A stretch of DNA of 64,000 nucleotides from Ignavibacteria bacterium. Its GTDB lineage: Bacteria > Bacteroidota > Ignavibacteria > Tepidaquicellales > Tepidaquicellaceae. The position numbers and the translations under genes were made by a program. Below the pieces are notes generated by a model. The model searched no databases. It was not told the DNA's origin and worked only from the letters and a program-made list of their open reading frames with translations. Shown here piece after piece: positions 9,360 to 18,391 of the stretch. Location: positions 62,001 to 126,000 of the forward strand of contig JADJAH010000017.1 of NCBI GenBank assembly GCA_016704345.1, read 5' to 3'. Numbering within the stretch: the first letter of the stretch is position 1; the number at the start of each line of letters is the position of its first letter.

Positions 9360-10400
9360 TTAGAAGAAATATTTGAGCCCCAATACAATATTAACAAAAT
9401 TAATGCTGCGGTCAAAGTTTACAGGCTTGTAAGTCTGATAATTGACTCCTAATCCTAAATTAAGATCATCTTTACCAGTATAGTTTATCTGAAAGATGAT
9501 ATTCTTTGGATCATTCGCAAGTGCTTCTTCTGCGCCGGCAAAATCCAGACTATAAAATCCTAAGAGAAATCCTATCGGAACTTTCTGCTTCGGCATCAGA
9601 TCTGCATCAAAAGCCAGACCGAAATTGAAGAACCAGCGATTTGCATTATCCCTGTCTGCTGATTCACCATTCCTTAGATTCACAAATCCAGTAAAACCAA
9701 ATGTCTGATTGAATGCATATGATCCTCTGAGCCCTCCGCCTGCTCTCAGCCCCGGGATTTCCTCAACAAGTTTATTATCTTTTGTAATTTTACCGCTGTC
9801 AATGATCCCCTGAACAAATTTGTTAAGATCTACCAGAGTAACAGAGTTATTTGTGACATCAAGTGTACCGGACAGCATCATTTCTTTGTTCTTATATAAT
9901 TTAAATAGCCATCCGAATTGATATCCTGTAAATACATTCACACCTTCTGAAATCAATGAACCTGCTTTATTTCCGAGTCTGCCGGAAACAACAATGTTTG
10001 CATTAAACGCCATCCAGTCTTTGATCTTCTGCTGATACTCAAAATTCAGCGCTGTAAAAACTAGTTCACCCTTGAGCTGAACTACTTCACCTCCGCTTAA
10101 TCTGATGGTCGGTATATCAAGGTCTATTGTCTGTCCCGCACCGATTCGGTTTTCAATAAAAGTCTCTATAAAAGGCGATCCAATATTTGAGTTTATTATG
10201 AACTTGTGTCCTTTTAATGAAGCATGTTCATAGACTCTTCCTCTTAATGAGTCATTCGGATCAGAGAGCAATGAACTATTTCTAAATGACAATATGTTCC
10301 CATAGCCCTGAACAACTGTTGACAGAAGCAGAAAGACTCCCAACAGAGTGATCTTCATACCTTCAGAGCTAAACTTTGACCGTTGCGATAGTATTTTCAT
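9360..10400 (-). CDS. Outer-membrane beta-barrel protein, last gene of the glycan locus
   Basis: Not assigned to a named family. The product is about 346 residues from the ATG at 10400; a second in-frame ATG at 10358 would place a classic signal peptide (KITLLGVFLLLSTVVQG) right at the N-terminus, and a TTG at 10409 would give a 4-bp overlap with the previous gene. After the signal the protein shows alternating beta-strand patterns with Gly and aromatic residues, such as VFTGYQFGWLFKLYK and NRWFFNFGLAFDADL. It ends in LGLKYFF, a terminal Phe typical of BAM substrates. It follows another barrel gene and the Wzi-like gene, so a role at the cell surface linked to the glycan is likely but unspecified. 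Confidence 0.65.
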   Translation of the reverse strand: MKILSQRSKFSSEGMKITLLGVFLLLSTVVQGYGNILSFRNSSLLSDPNDSLRGRVYEHASLKGHKFIINSNIGSPFIETFIENRIGAGQTIDLDIPTIRLSGGEVVQLKGELVFTALNFEYQQKIKDWMAFNANIVVSGRLGNKAGSLISEGVNVFTGYQFGWLFKLYKNKEMMLSGTLDVTNNSVTLVDLNKFVQGIIDSGKITKDNKLVEEIPGLRAGGGLRGSYAFNQTFGFTGFVNLRNGESADRDNANRWFFNFGLAFDADLMPKQKVPIGFLLGFYSLDFAGAEEALANDPKNIIFQINYTGKDDLNLGLGVNYQTYKPVNFDRSINFVNIVLGLKYFF

Positions 10401-10405
10401 TTGAT

Positions 10406-11053
10406 TCAAAATTTGTAAGAAAGGTTAGCAATAATTTGAAATCCGGAGAAACGAAATCTCGAAGGAAGTGAATTAAACTGTACCTCCGGAACATTTGAGC
10501 TTAGATTCAACAAGCTTTGTGAATAACGGACTTCAGCCGAAGCGATAAAATAACTTACCGGGATCTTTACACCTGCTCCGAATACTGCAGCCAAATCAAA
10601 CTCCTGAAAGCTGTCTGAAATATCCTTCTCTTCAATTGTCTGATTCACATCAGTATACTTTGCATCGTTAAGATATCCGAAATCAAGTCCGCTGATAAAA
10701 TAAGTGTAATCATTCAGTGCTTCAAATTTAGCAAGAACCGGAAGCCTGTAATATGAGACATCCAATTCCAAACTATCTTTGAGTTCTTCTTCTCCAATAT
10801 CATATCCGATCATTGTACCGTAGCTTGAATAATTCGGCTGCAACATGAGTTTGATATCTTTTGTAATCCCAATTTCGCCGCTTAGGCCAAGAGAATATCC
10901 GCCATTGCCTGAATATCCCGTAAGCTCTGGAGAATCGCCGGACAGACTGATCATACTCAGTCCCCCGTACAGCCCAACAGAGGTTTGTGCGGATGCCGTG
11001 CTCAAGCTCACAAGCGTCAGCAACAAACAAAGTATCTGAAAAATCCTTTTCAT
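10406..11053 (-). CDS. PorT-like outer-membrane beta-barrel protein
   Basis: A 215-residue protein with a signal peptide at residues 1-22 (IFQILCLLLTLVSLSTASAQ). The mature part resembles the small outer-membrane barrels often annotated as PorT family or outer-membrane beta-barrel domain in Bacteroidota: SVGLYGGLSMISLSG near the start, LGLSGEIGI, and a closing strand ending in YKF. The terminal Phe fits insertion by BAM. It lies 41 bp after the Wzi-like gene and directly before the barrel at 9360, all in one direction. Its own function is unknown. Confidence 0.7.
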   Translation of the reverse strand: MKRIFQILCLLLTLVSLSTASAQTSVGLYGGLSMISLSGDSPELTGYSGNGGYSLGLSGEIGITKDIKLMLQPNYSSYGTMIGYDIGEEELKDSLELDVSYYRLPVLAKFEALNDYTYFISGLDFGYLNDAKYTDVNQTIEEKDISDSFQEFDLAAVFGAGVKIPVSYFIASAEVRYSQSLLNLSSNVPEVQFNSLPSRFRFSGFQIIANLSYKF

Positions 11054-11094
11054 TATTTATTCTGTGAATTTAGTTGTGCGTTTTTAATTCGTGA

Positions 11095-12772
11095 TCAATA
11101 GTCAATACTTAAAGTCAGGAAGCCGTAATCATCATTAAACTTTTGGTTTTGATAAATATTATTGATCATTCTGTGAACATAGTAGATATCGATGTAGAAT
11201 TGCCTTAAGAACTGCCACGAGAAATTTGCAGTGATAATATCCCTGTCAATTCTGTTACCCTTCAGAAATTCCGGATCAGACCGGGAATATCCGGATGCGT
11301 TATTTATGTCACCGCCATAATTTACAATCACTCTCCCCAAGTGAGTCAGTAACAATTCCGTTTGCGGATCTCTGATGCTGATAAAGCAGACTGAGATTGA
11401 TTCTGTTTGTAATGTCATACTCCAATCCAAATGCTATCTCATCAGAATTTGGCTGAAGATGATGTCCGAGCGGAAGGTCCCAGTGTGTATATTCAGTTTC
11501 GTTTGAAACATGAGAATAAACAAATGGGTCAAGCTTGGTATATTCCGCAGTGAATCGAAGATTGGGAAGCGTGAAAGCATTCTCCCACATTGCTCCTAAC
11601 TGCCAGGCAAACTTGTTGGTAATGCTTGAATTATCTTTGAAGAGTGTGCTGAAATCAAGGTCGTCCACAAGCAATGAACCCTGAAACGCCAGTGACTTAA
11701 CAGGATTAACAAGCATATCCAATCCCATGAGGGAATTGTTGTCATTGTTTGCACCAGGCTGAGATGACTTGTTCAATTCGGCAGAAGTAAGAAAACTTAT
11801 CGGATTCAGAAATGTAAAGCTGAACGGAGTGTTTGCAGAAATTACACTCTCAAAGAATCCCATTCTGAATGAATTTGAAAACATTACATCAAGACGGTGC
11901 GTTGCAATATTCTTTGCATCAATTTCTCTTCCTAATGAATCCCCGCGAAGACTTCCATACATAAAAGTATAGGCAACAGCTTTGTAAGCTAAGTCGAGAC
12001 GGAGATAATCAAATGCCGCGGTATTGTTGGAAAGAAACAGCCTGTCAGTAAATCCGAATCCCATATAGACAGGATTTCTTCCTGTCATAAGCGCAAGCCA
12101 GTTTCCGGGAGTTCTGTATCTCAGATATCCGTCGAATGTATCAAAATTATTCTGTTCAAATTGAAACTTATACTGAGCAAACAATTTCGGGTCAGTATTT
12201 CTGGCAAAAGTAACATCTGCCGAATCGCCCGAGAGTTTCTGTCCATTTGATGCCCTTAAGTAATACCCCACACTGTTATAGAGAGTACCTCTAACTCTTA
12301 TGCCTAATTCACCAAGTGAAATAGAATGTCTGCCAATTGAATCTCCCCGTGATTCTCTTTGCGAAAAACTTCCAAGCGCGTCGAGGAAAAGTGTAGCATT
12401 GCTGTCCGCATAACCATATAGATCTTTCTGCTTATCGTCAGAGAAAATGTGCTTGGTGGTCTTGAACAAAGATGCTCGCTTTTCAAGAGTGCCTGTGAGA
12501 TCATAAGAAAACTCGACCATAAAATCAGACAACAATTTCCTGTCAACGGAAGATAATTTTTTATTGACTGATTCAATTGTCTTAAGATTGTGAGCTGTAG
12601 CTTCACGAGAGATTGGAATAATTCCGGGATTGTATTCCGGTAGCATTCCAAGATTTTTCATTCTGAGAAAGTAATCATATACGGGGCTGTCAACGGGAAC
12701 AAGTTCAACCTGTGACTTTGAGTCAGAAGCAAGGATCAATATGAGTAACACAAAGAGTAATCTTACTTTCAT
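11095..12772 (-). pseudogene. wzi: Wzi-like capsule assembly protein, one apparent frameshift
   Basis: Outer-membrane beta-barrel of the capsule assembly Wzi family, which in enteric bacteria helps hold capsule at the surface. The start at 12772 places a signal peptide (VRLLFVLLILILASDSKSQ) at the N-terminus; a TTG six codons upstream is less likely. The frame stops early at 11309 after GIVTDSLGESDCKLWR, while the next frame continues as GRVIVNYGGDINNASGY to 11095. Removing one base from the C-run at 11335-11338 gives DSLGRVIVNYGGD and a 558-residue protein ending in a barrel-type aromatic residue (LSIDY). The family call is from the overall pattern and neighbours. A sequencing error is more likely than true inactivation. 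Confidence 0.75.
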
Positions 12773-12817
12773 AAGCATGAATGGATTCAAAAATATGGTC
12801 TGTCAAAAACTGATGAG

Positions 12818-14737
12818 TTATTGTGGAAGAATAGCTGGCTGTTCTTCTCCGGAATATTCCGGTACAAGCCTTTTCAGCAAACCGACAATAGTATCCCTGT
12901 CGTTCTCGTGTCTTTTCTCCAAAAGGATTTCAAGGTTTTCTTCGAACCCTTCGGGAATGAAGTGGCTGGCATTAGCTGCAATAAGAATTTTCTCGTGAAT
13001 GGTTTTCTCGTAGATCTCACCGGGAATAAAAAGCTCTTCGAAAAGTTTTTCGCCCGGTCTGAGTCCGGTTAGAACAATCCTTATATCTTTCTCAACTTCA
13101 TACCCTGATAATCTTATTATATCCTTTGCAAGGTCAATGATCTTTATTGGTTTTCCCATATCCAGGACAAAGATCTCTCCGCCTCCCCCTATAACCGAAG
13201 CCTGGAGTACCAGTTGTACAGCTTCCGGAATAGTCATAAAATATCTTTGAATATCCGGATGAGTAATTGTGATTGGACCGCCTTCGGTGATCTGCTTTTT
13301 AAAAGTAAGGACAACACTGCCACGGCTTCCGAGTACATTGCCAAAGCGAACTGCAGAATAATTCTTTCCATACTCCCTCGCGGCTTTAAGCACTATCATT
13401 TCTGCAACTCTCTTGCTTGCTCCCATGATGCTCGAAGGATTCACTGCTTTGTCAGTTGAGATGAACACAAAATGCTCAACATTATGCTTCAACGAGAGAT
13501 CAATAAGGTTCTGAGTTCCCTTAACATTATTGCTGATCGCTTCGCAAGAATTCATTTCCATCAGAGGGACATGCTTATGAGCTGCGGCGTGAAAGATCAC
13601 ATCGGGCTGAATTTCTCCAAGAACATTATCAACTCTGTTGTAAGATCTAACATTTGCAACTGAGATTTTTACATTTGTCGAACTCGCTTTGCCGTTCAGA
13701 AGGGAAATTCTTTTCAGAATCTCGCGATGGATATCGAATATGGAATTTTCTCCCTGCCCAAGCAGAGTGATCTCAGAAGGACTGCATTTGATAATCTGCC
13801 TGCAGAGTTCACTGCCGATAGAACCGCCGGCACCGGTCACAAGAACTTTTTTACCCTTCAAAAAATCTGCCACCCGTTTGATGTCAGTCTGTACAGGTTC
13901 TCTTCTGAGAAGGTCTTCAATCTGGACTTCTCTTATGCTGTCTATCCTCACTCTCTCATCAAGTATTTCATAAATTCCCGGGATTGTCCTTGTCTGAACC
14001 CCGCACTTTCTGCAAATCGAAACAATATCCCGTATCTCCGAACCGGGTGCTGTTGGCATTGCTATTATGACTTTCGTGATAGCAAGTCTTGATATTGCTT
14101 CCGGAATACTGTGCCTGGTGCCCATTACAGGAATTCCTCTGATCTTCAGATCCTTCTTCTCGATATCATCATCAATGAATGCAACAGGAACCATACCGAG
14201 CTGAGGATTCCTCTGCATTTCCTGTACGATTGAAATTCCTGACTTGCCTGATCCGGCTACTAGAACTCTCTCTCCATGATATGATATTTTCCTTTTCTCA
14301 TTTAATCTCTCCATTAACCTAATGCTGAACCTTGTACCTGTTACAAAAAAGAAAATGAAGATTCCGTCAAGCAAAGGAATTGACAATGGAAGTGTTTCGA
14401 AATTGAAGAGTCCGAAATTATGAAGGAAGATGAAGACTACAGACTGAATGAGTACAGCCCAGAAGACTATATAAATGAGTTTAGCAAGCTCATCTACACT
14501 TGCACTGTGCCAATATCTCTTGTATAGTCCCAACTTCAGGAAGACTAACATGTCTATTACAAGAAATATAACAGTACAATACGCGAGGCCTGTAATGTAT
14601 GTGTCCAGATCAACTCTCACGTCAAGCCGCAAAGTGAGAGCAAGGAAAGGACTTATAAGCAGGAATAATAGGTCAAGAACAAGCAAGTGCCTGTTTCTGA
14701 GCTTTAGTATTCCCTTATTTAGAAAATTTTCAAGCAT
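12818..14737 (-). CDS. FlaA1/CapD/WbpM-type nucleotide-sugar 4,6-dehydratase
   Basis: A 639-residue membrane-bound nucleotide-sugar dehydratase. Four membrane helices cover residues about 15-140, then a first Rossmann-like CoA-binding domain (VLVAGSGKSGISI, 158-170), then the catalytic SDR domain with TGAGGSIGSE at 301-310 and STDKAVNPSSIMGASKR at 427-443. The MGASK in place of the usual YxxxK is characteristic of the WbpM/FlaA1/PglF group. These enzymes convert UDP-GlcNAc to a 4-keto-6-deoxy intermediate. With the aminotransferase at 15557 and the PglC-like transferase at 14963 it would supply a bacillosamine-type or related sugar. A 225-bp gap precedes it and the Wzi-like gene follows. Confidence 0.9.
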   Translation of the reverse strand: MLENFLNKGILKLRNRHLLVLDLLFLLISPFLALTLRLDVRVDLDTYITGLAYCTVIFLVIDMLVFLKLGLYKRYWHSASVDELAKLIYIVFWAVLIQSVVFIFLHNFGLFNFETLPLSIPLLDGIFIFFFVTGTRFSIRLMERLNEKRKISYHGERVLVAGSGKSGISIVQEMQRNPQLGMVPVAFIDDDIEKKDLKIRGIPVMGTRHSIPEAISRLAITKVIIAMPTAPGSEIRDIVSICRKCGVQTRTIPGIYEILDERVRIDSIREVQIEDLLRREPVQTDIKRVADFLKGKKVLVTGAGGSIGSELCRQIIKCSPSEITLLGQGENSIFDIHREILKRISLLNGKASSTNVKISVANVRSYNRVDNVLGEIQPDVIFHAAAHKHVPLMEMNSCEAISNNVKGTQNLIDLSLKHNVEHFVFISTDKAVNPSSIMGASKRVAEMIVLKAAREYGKNYSAVRFGNVLGSRGSVVLTFKKQITEGGPITITHPDIQRYFMTIPEAVQLVLQASVIGGGGEIFVLDMGKPIKIIDLAKDIIRLSGYEVEKDIRIVLTGLRPGEKLFEELFIPGEIYEKTIHEKILIAANASHFIPEGFEENLEILLEKRHENDRDTIVGLLKRLVPEYSGEEQPAILPQ

Positions 14738-14962
14738 TAAGTTTGATGTTCCGCTTACCCTGTCATCGCACTACGACATATTGACATCAGGTCATTGCTT
14801 GTTAGGAAAACTTGCTTTTGGGGAGAGTTTTCCTTCCGAGGGTTTTTGATTAATTGTAAATTAAGAAATCAAAGTGTTTGATTCAACCAAGATTTTGATA
14901 ATCAGCATTGTTCCAAACGTTAGATGATTTACAAAATAGTAATACATCCTCACACGATTAAT
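14738..14962 (-). promoter_or_regulatory. Leader region inside the glycan locus with inverted repeat
   Basis: At 225 bp this is the largest gap in the glycan locus and may hold a terminator or an internal promoter for the dehydratase and outer-membrane genes. A perfect 8-bp inverted repeat lies at 14805-14812 and 14826-14833 with a 13-base spacer. No T-tract follows on the minus strand, so it looks more like an operator or leader hairpin than a terminator. No JUMPstart/ops sequence is visible. Confidence 0.35.
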
Positions 14963-15553
14963 TTACGTCAGTATAGCAGAGAAGGTCTGCAGAATCACTT
15001 TTATATCTTTAAAGAAGGACCTGTCCTTCAGATACTCCAGATTCATTTCAATCTTGTCAGGCATGATTCTTTTAATATAATATTCTTCCGGGTCTTCATG
15101 TCCCTGTAATATTTCATTCTCATTCTTGTACTTTATCGAGGCGACATCTGTTATACCCGGCCTGACTGTAAGAACCTGTTTCTGAACTTCATTGTATAAG
15201 TCAACATACTTTCTTACTTCCGGCCTTGGTCCAACAAAACTCATATCCCCTTTGAGAACATTTATCAACTGCGGCAATTCATCCAGCTTAAACTTTCTCA
15301 AATAATAACCAATGCTTGTGATTCTGGGATCTCTACCTCCGACTGTAAGTAATCCACTCTTGTCAGAGTCAACAGCCATAGTTCTGAATTTGTAAAGATC
15401 AAAGTCATGGCCATTCAATCCAACTCTTTTTTGAATATATAATGAAGGACCCTTCGAATTGATTTTGATCGCCATTATAAGAACAATAAATATAGGTGAC
15501 AGTATTACTGACCCTAACAAAGAAAAGACCATATCAAAGCCTCTCTTAAGCAA
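14963..15553 (-). CDS. PglC-like initiating phosphoglycosyltransferase
   Basis: A 196-residue monotopic phosphoglycosyltransferase, the small form of the bacterial sugar transferase family. It moves a phospho-sugar from a UDP-sugar to undecaprenyl phosphate, starting the glycan. A hydrophobic re-entrant segment is at residues about 8-32, then YKFRTM at 54-59, the catalytic Asp-Glu pair in KLDELPQL at 91-92, and GPRPE at 108-112. Its length matches PglC rather than the long WcaJ/WbaP forms. The start is TTG at 15553, which gives the usual LKRGFD N-terminus. It lies 3 bp after an aminotransferase gene, so it probably loads the amino sugar made by its neighbours. Confidence 0.92.
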   Translation of the reverse strand: MLKRGFDMVFSLLGSVILSPIFIVLIMAIKINSKGPSLYIQKRVGLNGHDFDLYKFRTMAVDSDKSGLLTVGGRDPRITSIGYYLRKFKLDELPQLINVLKGDMSFVGPRPEVRKYVDLYNEVQKQVLTVRPGITDVASIKYKNENEILQGHEDPEEYYIKRIMPDKIEMNLEYLKDRSFFKDIKVILQTFSAILT

Positions 15554-15556
15554 TAC

Positions 15557-16768
15557 TCAGGAAACTACTTTTCTGTATGCTTCTTTGACTGATGTTATGA
15601 TCGTTTGTGTATCTTCATCAGAAAGTTGCGGATAAACCGGAAGAGTAATCACGCGCGAATAATTGTCAAGGCTCACGGGGTAATCGTTTATGTCATATCC
15701 TCTTTCTCTGAAAACCGTAAGCATAGGCATTGGGACAAAGTGCACGTTCACAGAAACTCCCAATTCATTTATAGCCTCTATAATCTTATCTCTTTGATAT
15801 TCACTTATGCCATTAATTCTCAGCAAATAAATATGGCATGAAGATTCCCGGCCATCAACAATCTCAGGCGGAAGCTCAGCCCAATCTTCAGAAGAAAAAC
15901 CTTCATCATATTTTCGGAAAATCTCTTTTCGTTTTTCAAGAAGAAATGTTTCATACTTTCGTATTTGTGCAAGTCCGACGGCAGCACAAATATCACTAAG
16001 ATTCATTTTGAATCCCGGGTAAATGATGTCATATCGCCAATTGCCGCCCTGCGACTTAGTAAATGCATCCTTCGTCTGCCCGTTCAGCGAAAGCAATCTG
16101 AGCCATTTGTACAAATCGTTATTATCAAAAGCATCGGGAAGATTAAGACAAATAGCTCCGCCTTCAGCGGTTGTCACATTCTTAACAGCATGAAATGAGA
16201 ACACAGTGGCGTCACACAACGCACCCGAAGGTTTCCCTTTATAAACTGCTCCAATGGAATGTGCCGCATCGGAAAGAATGAAGATCCTGCCGAGTTTTTC
16301 CTGCTCAACTGACTTTGATTTAAATAGTTTTGCAATCGACGGCTCCGAAATTATTTCCATCACATTGTCATAGTCACAGGGAAATCCTGCAATATCAACA
16401 GGAATGATCGCCTTCGTATTTTCGTTGATCAACTTTTTCACATGTTGAGGATCTATGCAGAAGTCTTTTCCAACATCGGCCATAACCGGCTTAGCTCCGA
16501 CATGCATAACTGCAAGAGCAGTTGCACAGTATGTGTAGGCCGGAACAATCACTTCATCTCCCTTGCCTATGCCGAACCAGTGAAGCATGAGCATCAGCGC
16601 AGATGTTGCTGAATTTACACACAGAACATTTTCAACACCCGTGAGTTTTGAAACTTCCTGTTCCAATGCTTTTACTTTTGGGCCTGTTGTTATCCATCCG
16701 GAGTTAAGTGAATCCATAACTTCTCTAATTACATCATCATCGATATATGGCGGTGAGAATGGTATCAT
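15557..16768 (-). CDS. DegT/DnrJ/EryC1/StrS nucleotide-sugar aminotransferase
   Basis: A 403-residue PLP-dependent aminotransferase acting on keto nucleotide sugars. The PLP-binding Lys is K196 in SFHAVKNVTTAEGG and the ring-nitrogen Asp is D167 in ILSDAAHS. The N-terminal SGWITTGPKVKALE block is typical of the family. Residues about 140-162 form an insertion (FKSKSVEQEKLG) not present in most relatives. The gene overlaps the GT-C gene upstream by 4 bp and is 3 bp before the PglC-like gene. With the dehydratase at 12818 it would make a UDP-4-amino-4,6-dideoxy sugar, as PglE does; the exact stereochemistry cannot be read. Confidence 0.9.
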   Translation of the reverse strand: MIPFSPPYIDDDVIREVMDSLNSGWITTGPKVKALEQEVSKLTGVENVLCVNSATSALMLMLHWFGIGKGDEVIVPAYTYCATALAVMHVGAKPVMADVGKDFCIDPQHVKKLINENTKAIIPVDIAGFPCDYDNVMEIISEPSIAKLFKSKSVEQEKLGRIFILSDAAHSIGAVYKGKPSGALCDATVFSFHAVKNVTTAEGGAICLNLPDAFDNNDLYKWLRLLSLNGQTKDAFTKSQGGNWRYDIIYPGFKMNLSDICAAVGLAQIRKYETFLLEKRKEIFRKYDEGFSSEDWAELPPEIVDGRESSCHIYLLRINGISEYQRDKIIEAINELGVSVNVHFVPMPMLTVFRERGYDINDYPVSLDNYSRVITLPVYPQLSDEDTQTIITSVKEAYRKVVS

Positions 16769-18342
16769 GCTTCTTTAAGAATTTTAGTTTTCTTTCTGTT
16801 TTTATAAAGAATAATTACAAAAGGTAAACTCATGTAAATTACAAAGTCTACTGTATAGCTGTATCTTTCAAGTGATGATTCAATGGAACTGACCATCACG
16901 GCTTTGAGCACGAATATTAATACAAATGCCAATGCAATGAAAGCATCTTTGTCGGATAGTTTTGAGCTTATACATTGTCGAATGCTCATGAACGACATCA
17001 ATGCAAACATCAACAGCCAAATCAGGTTTCTGAAAAGAAAGTCAAAAATGACTTTTGCTGCTCCATACAAGCTCAGAAGAAATGAAGGCTGCAAAGTTAC
17101 ATTATCGCCGGCATCAACATTGAATCCCGCAAGACTTTTTTGCTCATCAATTCTTTGTAGGTAATAACTGTGTACACTTTTATTATATTCATTCTTGCTG
17201 GAAATCTGTGACCACTTACCGCTTTGAAGTTGAGTTAAGTAAATCTTGTCAATTGCTACCTGCTTGTATTTTCTCGCCAGCTCACTTTTGTAATCAATTG
17301 TTCTTCCAATGTTTGTTAGGAAGTAATAGAAATTGCTAAGGAAGAATTTCGCATAGATATCAGGATGCTTCCTGATTGCATCCAGTGATATTTGTCTCAG
17401 GATTGGCTGTACTTTGATATAAGTCATTGAGGAATCATACATCTTCATATAGTTCACTAGATTCATCTGCATGTGAAAATGATCCTTAAAAGCCGTGAAT
17501 AGAGTGCCCGGATTATAAGAATTCGCTACATATCTCAATTCTTTCTTGGGAATTGAATTGAGCGTTGAATCAATCGCTTTGTTAACAAAATCCGGATACT
17601 CTTCCGAAGTCTCCATAAACAACACTGTCACTCCGGCAAGATTTGCTTCTCCAAAAGGAGTGATGGTAAACTTGCCAAGAGTAGCATAATTGTAAGTGCA
17701 CAGAGCTGCAATAATAATAGCAAAAGGGACAATTGAGGCTAAGTAATATTTAAGCGGATACTTGTTAATGATAAAAAATAGAATCAGTAAGCCGAAGAGA
17801 CCGACTAAAAAGAGACCCGCCGGTCTCACTAATATAAGCAACGCAACCAAAACGGAATAAACTGCCCATGCGAAGATGCTCTCTGACTTAACCGCGATGA
17901 TGAACACACCTGCCAATATTAGCATCAAGCTGGTGAAAATACCTTCCGTCAGAATTGACATTTCAAGCACCAAAAAATATGCAGATGAAATGAAAGCGCT
18001 TACCGCAATTGCGAAATAGAAAATCCCGTTTTCGAAATACTTAAACGACACACTAAGGAAGAAGATTGCTGCAAAATAAGTGATTAGGCTTTGAACCAAT
18101 GAAATGAAGATTGCATCACTTGTAACAGACATAATCAGTGAAAGAAAAATCGGATAACCCGGAGTTCTTATATCAAACATCGGTGCATTCAGATCCATCA
18201 GTTCAAATGCCGCTGCGATGTAAGATGCGCTGTCATTCGAAATTGTTAGGACGGGATAGAAAATAAAATACGGCAGTCTAGTGATCAGAAAAACAACAGA
18301 CACAATTAGACAGCCGTAAATGAATTTATTTTTTGGGGTCAA
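16765..18342 (-). CDS. GT-C fold membrane glycosyltransferase (ArnT/PMT-like)
   Basis: A 525-residue protein with about ten to twelve membrane helices and a large hydrophilic region at about 240-400. The first periplasmic loop carries an acidic residue (TISNDSASY) followed by RTPGYPIFLSL, as in ArnT/PMT-type transferases that use polyprenyl-phosphate sugars as donors on the outer side of the inner membrane. The start is TTG at 18342. It follows a GtrB/DPM1-like GT2 gene, which would make the lipid-linked donor, so the two form a plausible pair. The sugar and acceptor are unknown. Confidence 0.8.
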   Translation of the reverse strand: MTPKNKFIYGCLIVSVVFLITRLPYFIFYPVLTISNDSASYIAAAFELMDLNAPMFDIRTPGYPIFLSLIMSVTSDAIFISLVQSLITYFAAIFFLSVSFKYFENGIFYFAIAVSAFISSAYFLVLEMSILTEGIFTSLMLILAGVFIIAVKSESIFAWAVYSVLVALLILVRPAGLFLVGLFGLLILFFIINKYPLKYYLASIVPFAIIIAALCTYNYATLGKFTITPFGEANLAGVTVLFMETSEEYPDFVNKAIDSTLNSIPKKELRYVANSYNPGTLFTAFKDHFHMQMNLVNYMKMYDSSMTYIKVQPILRQISLDAIRKHPDIYAKFFLSNFYYFLTNIGRTIDYKSELARKYKQVAIDKIYLTQLQSGKWSQISSKNEYNKSVHSYYLQRIDEQKSLAGFNVDAGDNVTLQPSFLLSLYGAAKVIFDFLFRNLIWLLMFALMSFMSIRQCISSKLSDKDAFIALAFVLIFVLKAVMVSSIESSLERYSYTVDFVIYMSLPFVIILYKNRKKTKILKEA

Positions 18343-18391
18343 CTTCCTGAATGAATTTTATGTGTCGTGAGATTTGTTTGATTCGCCCGAG

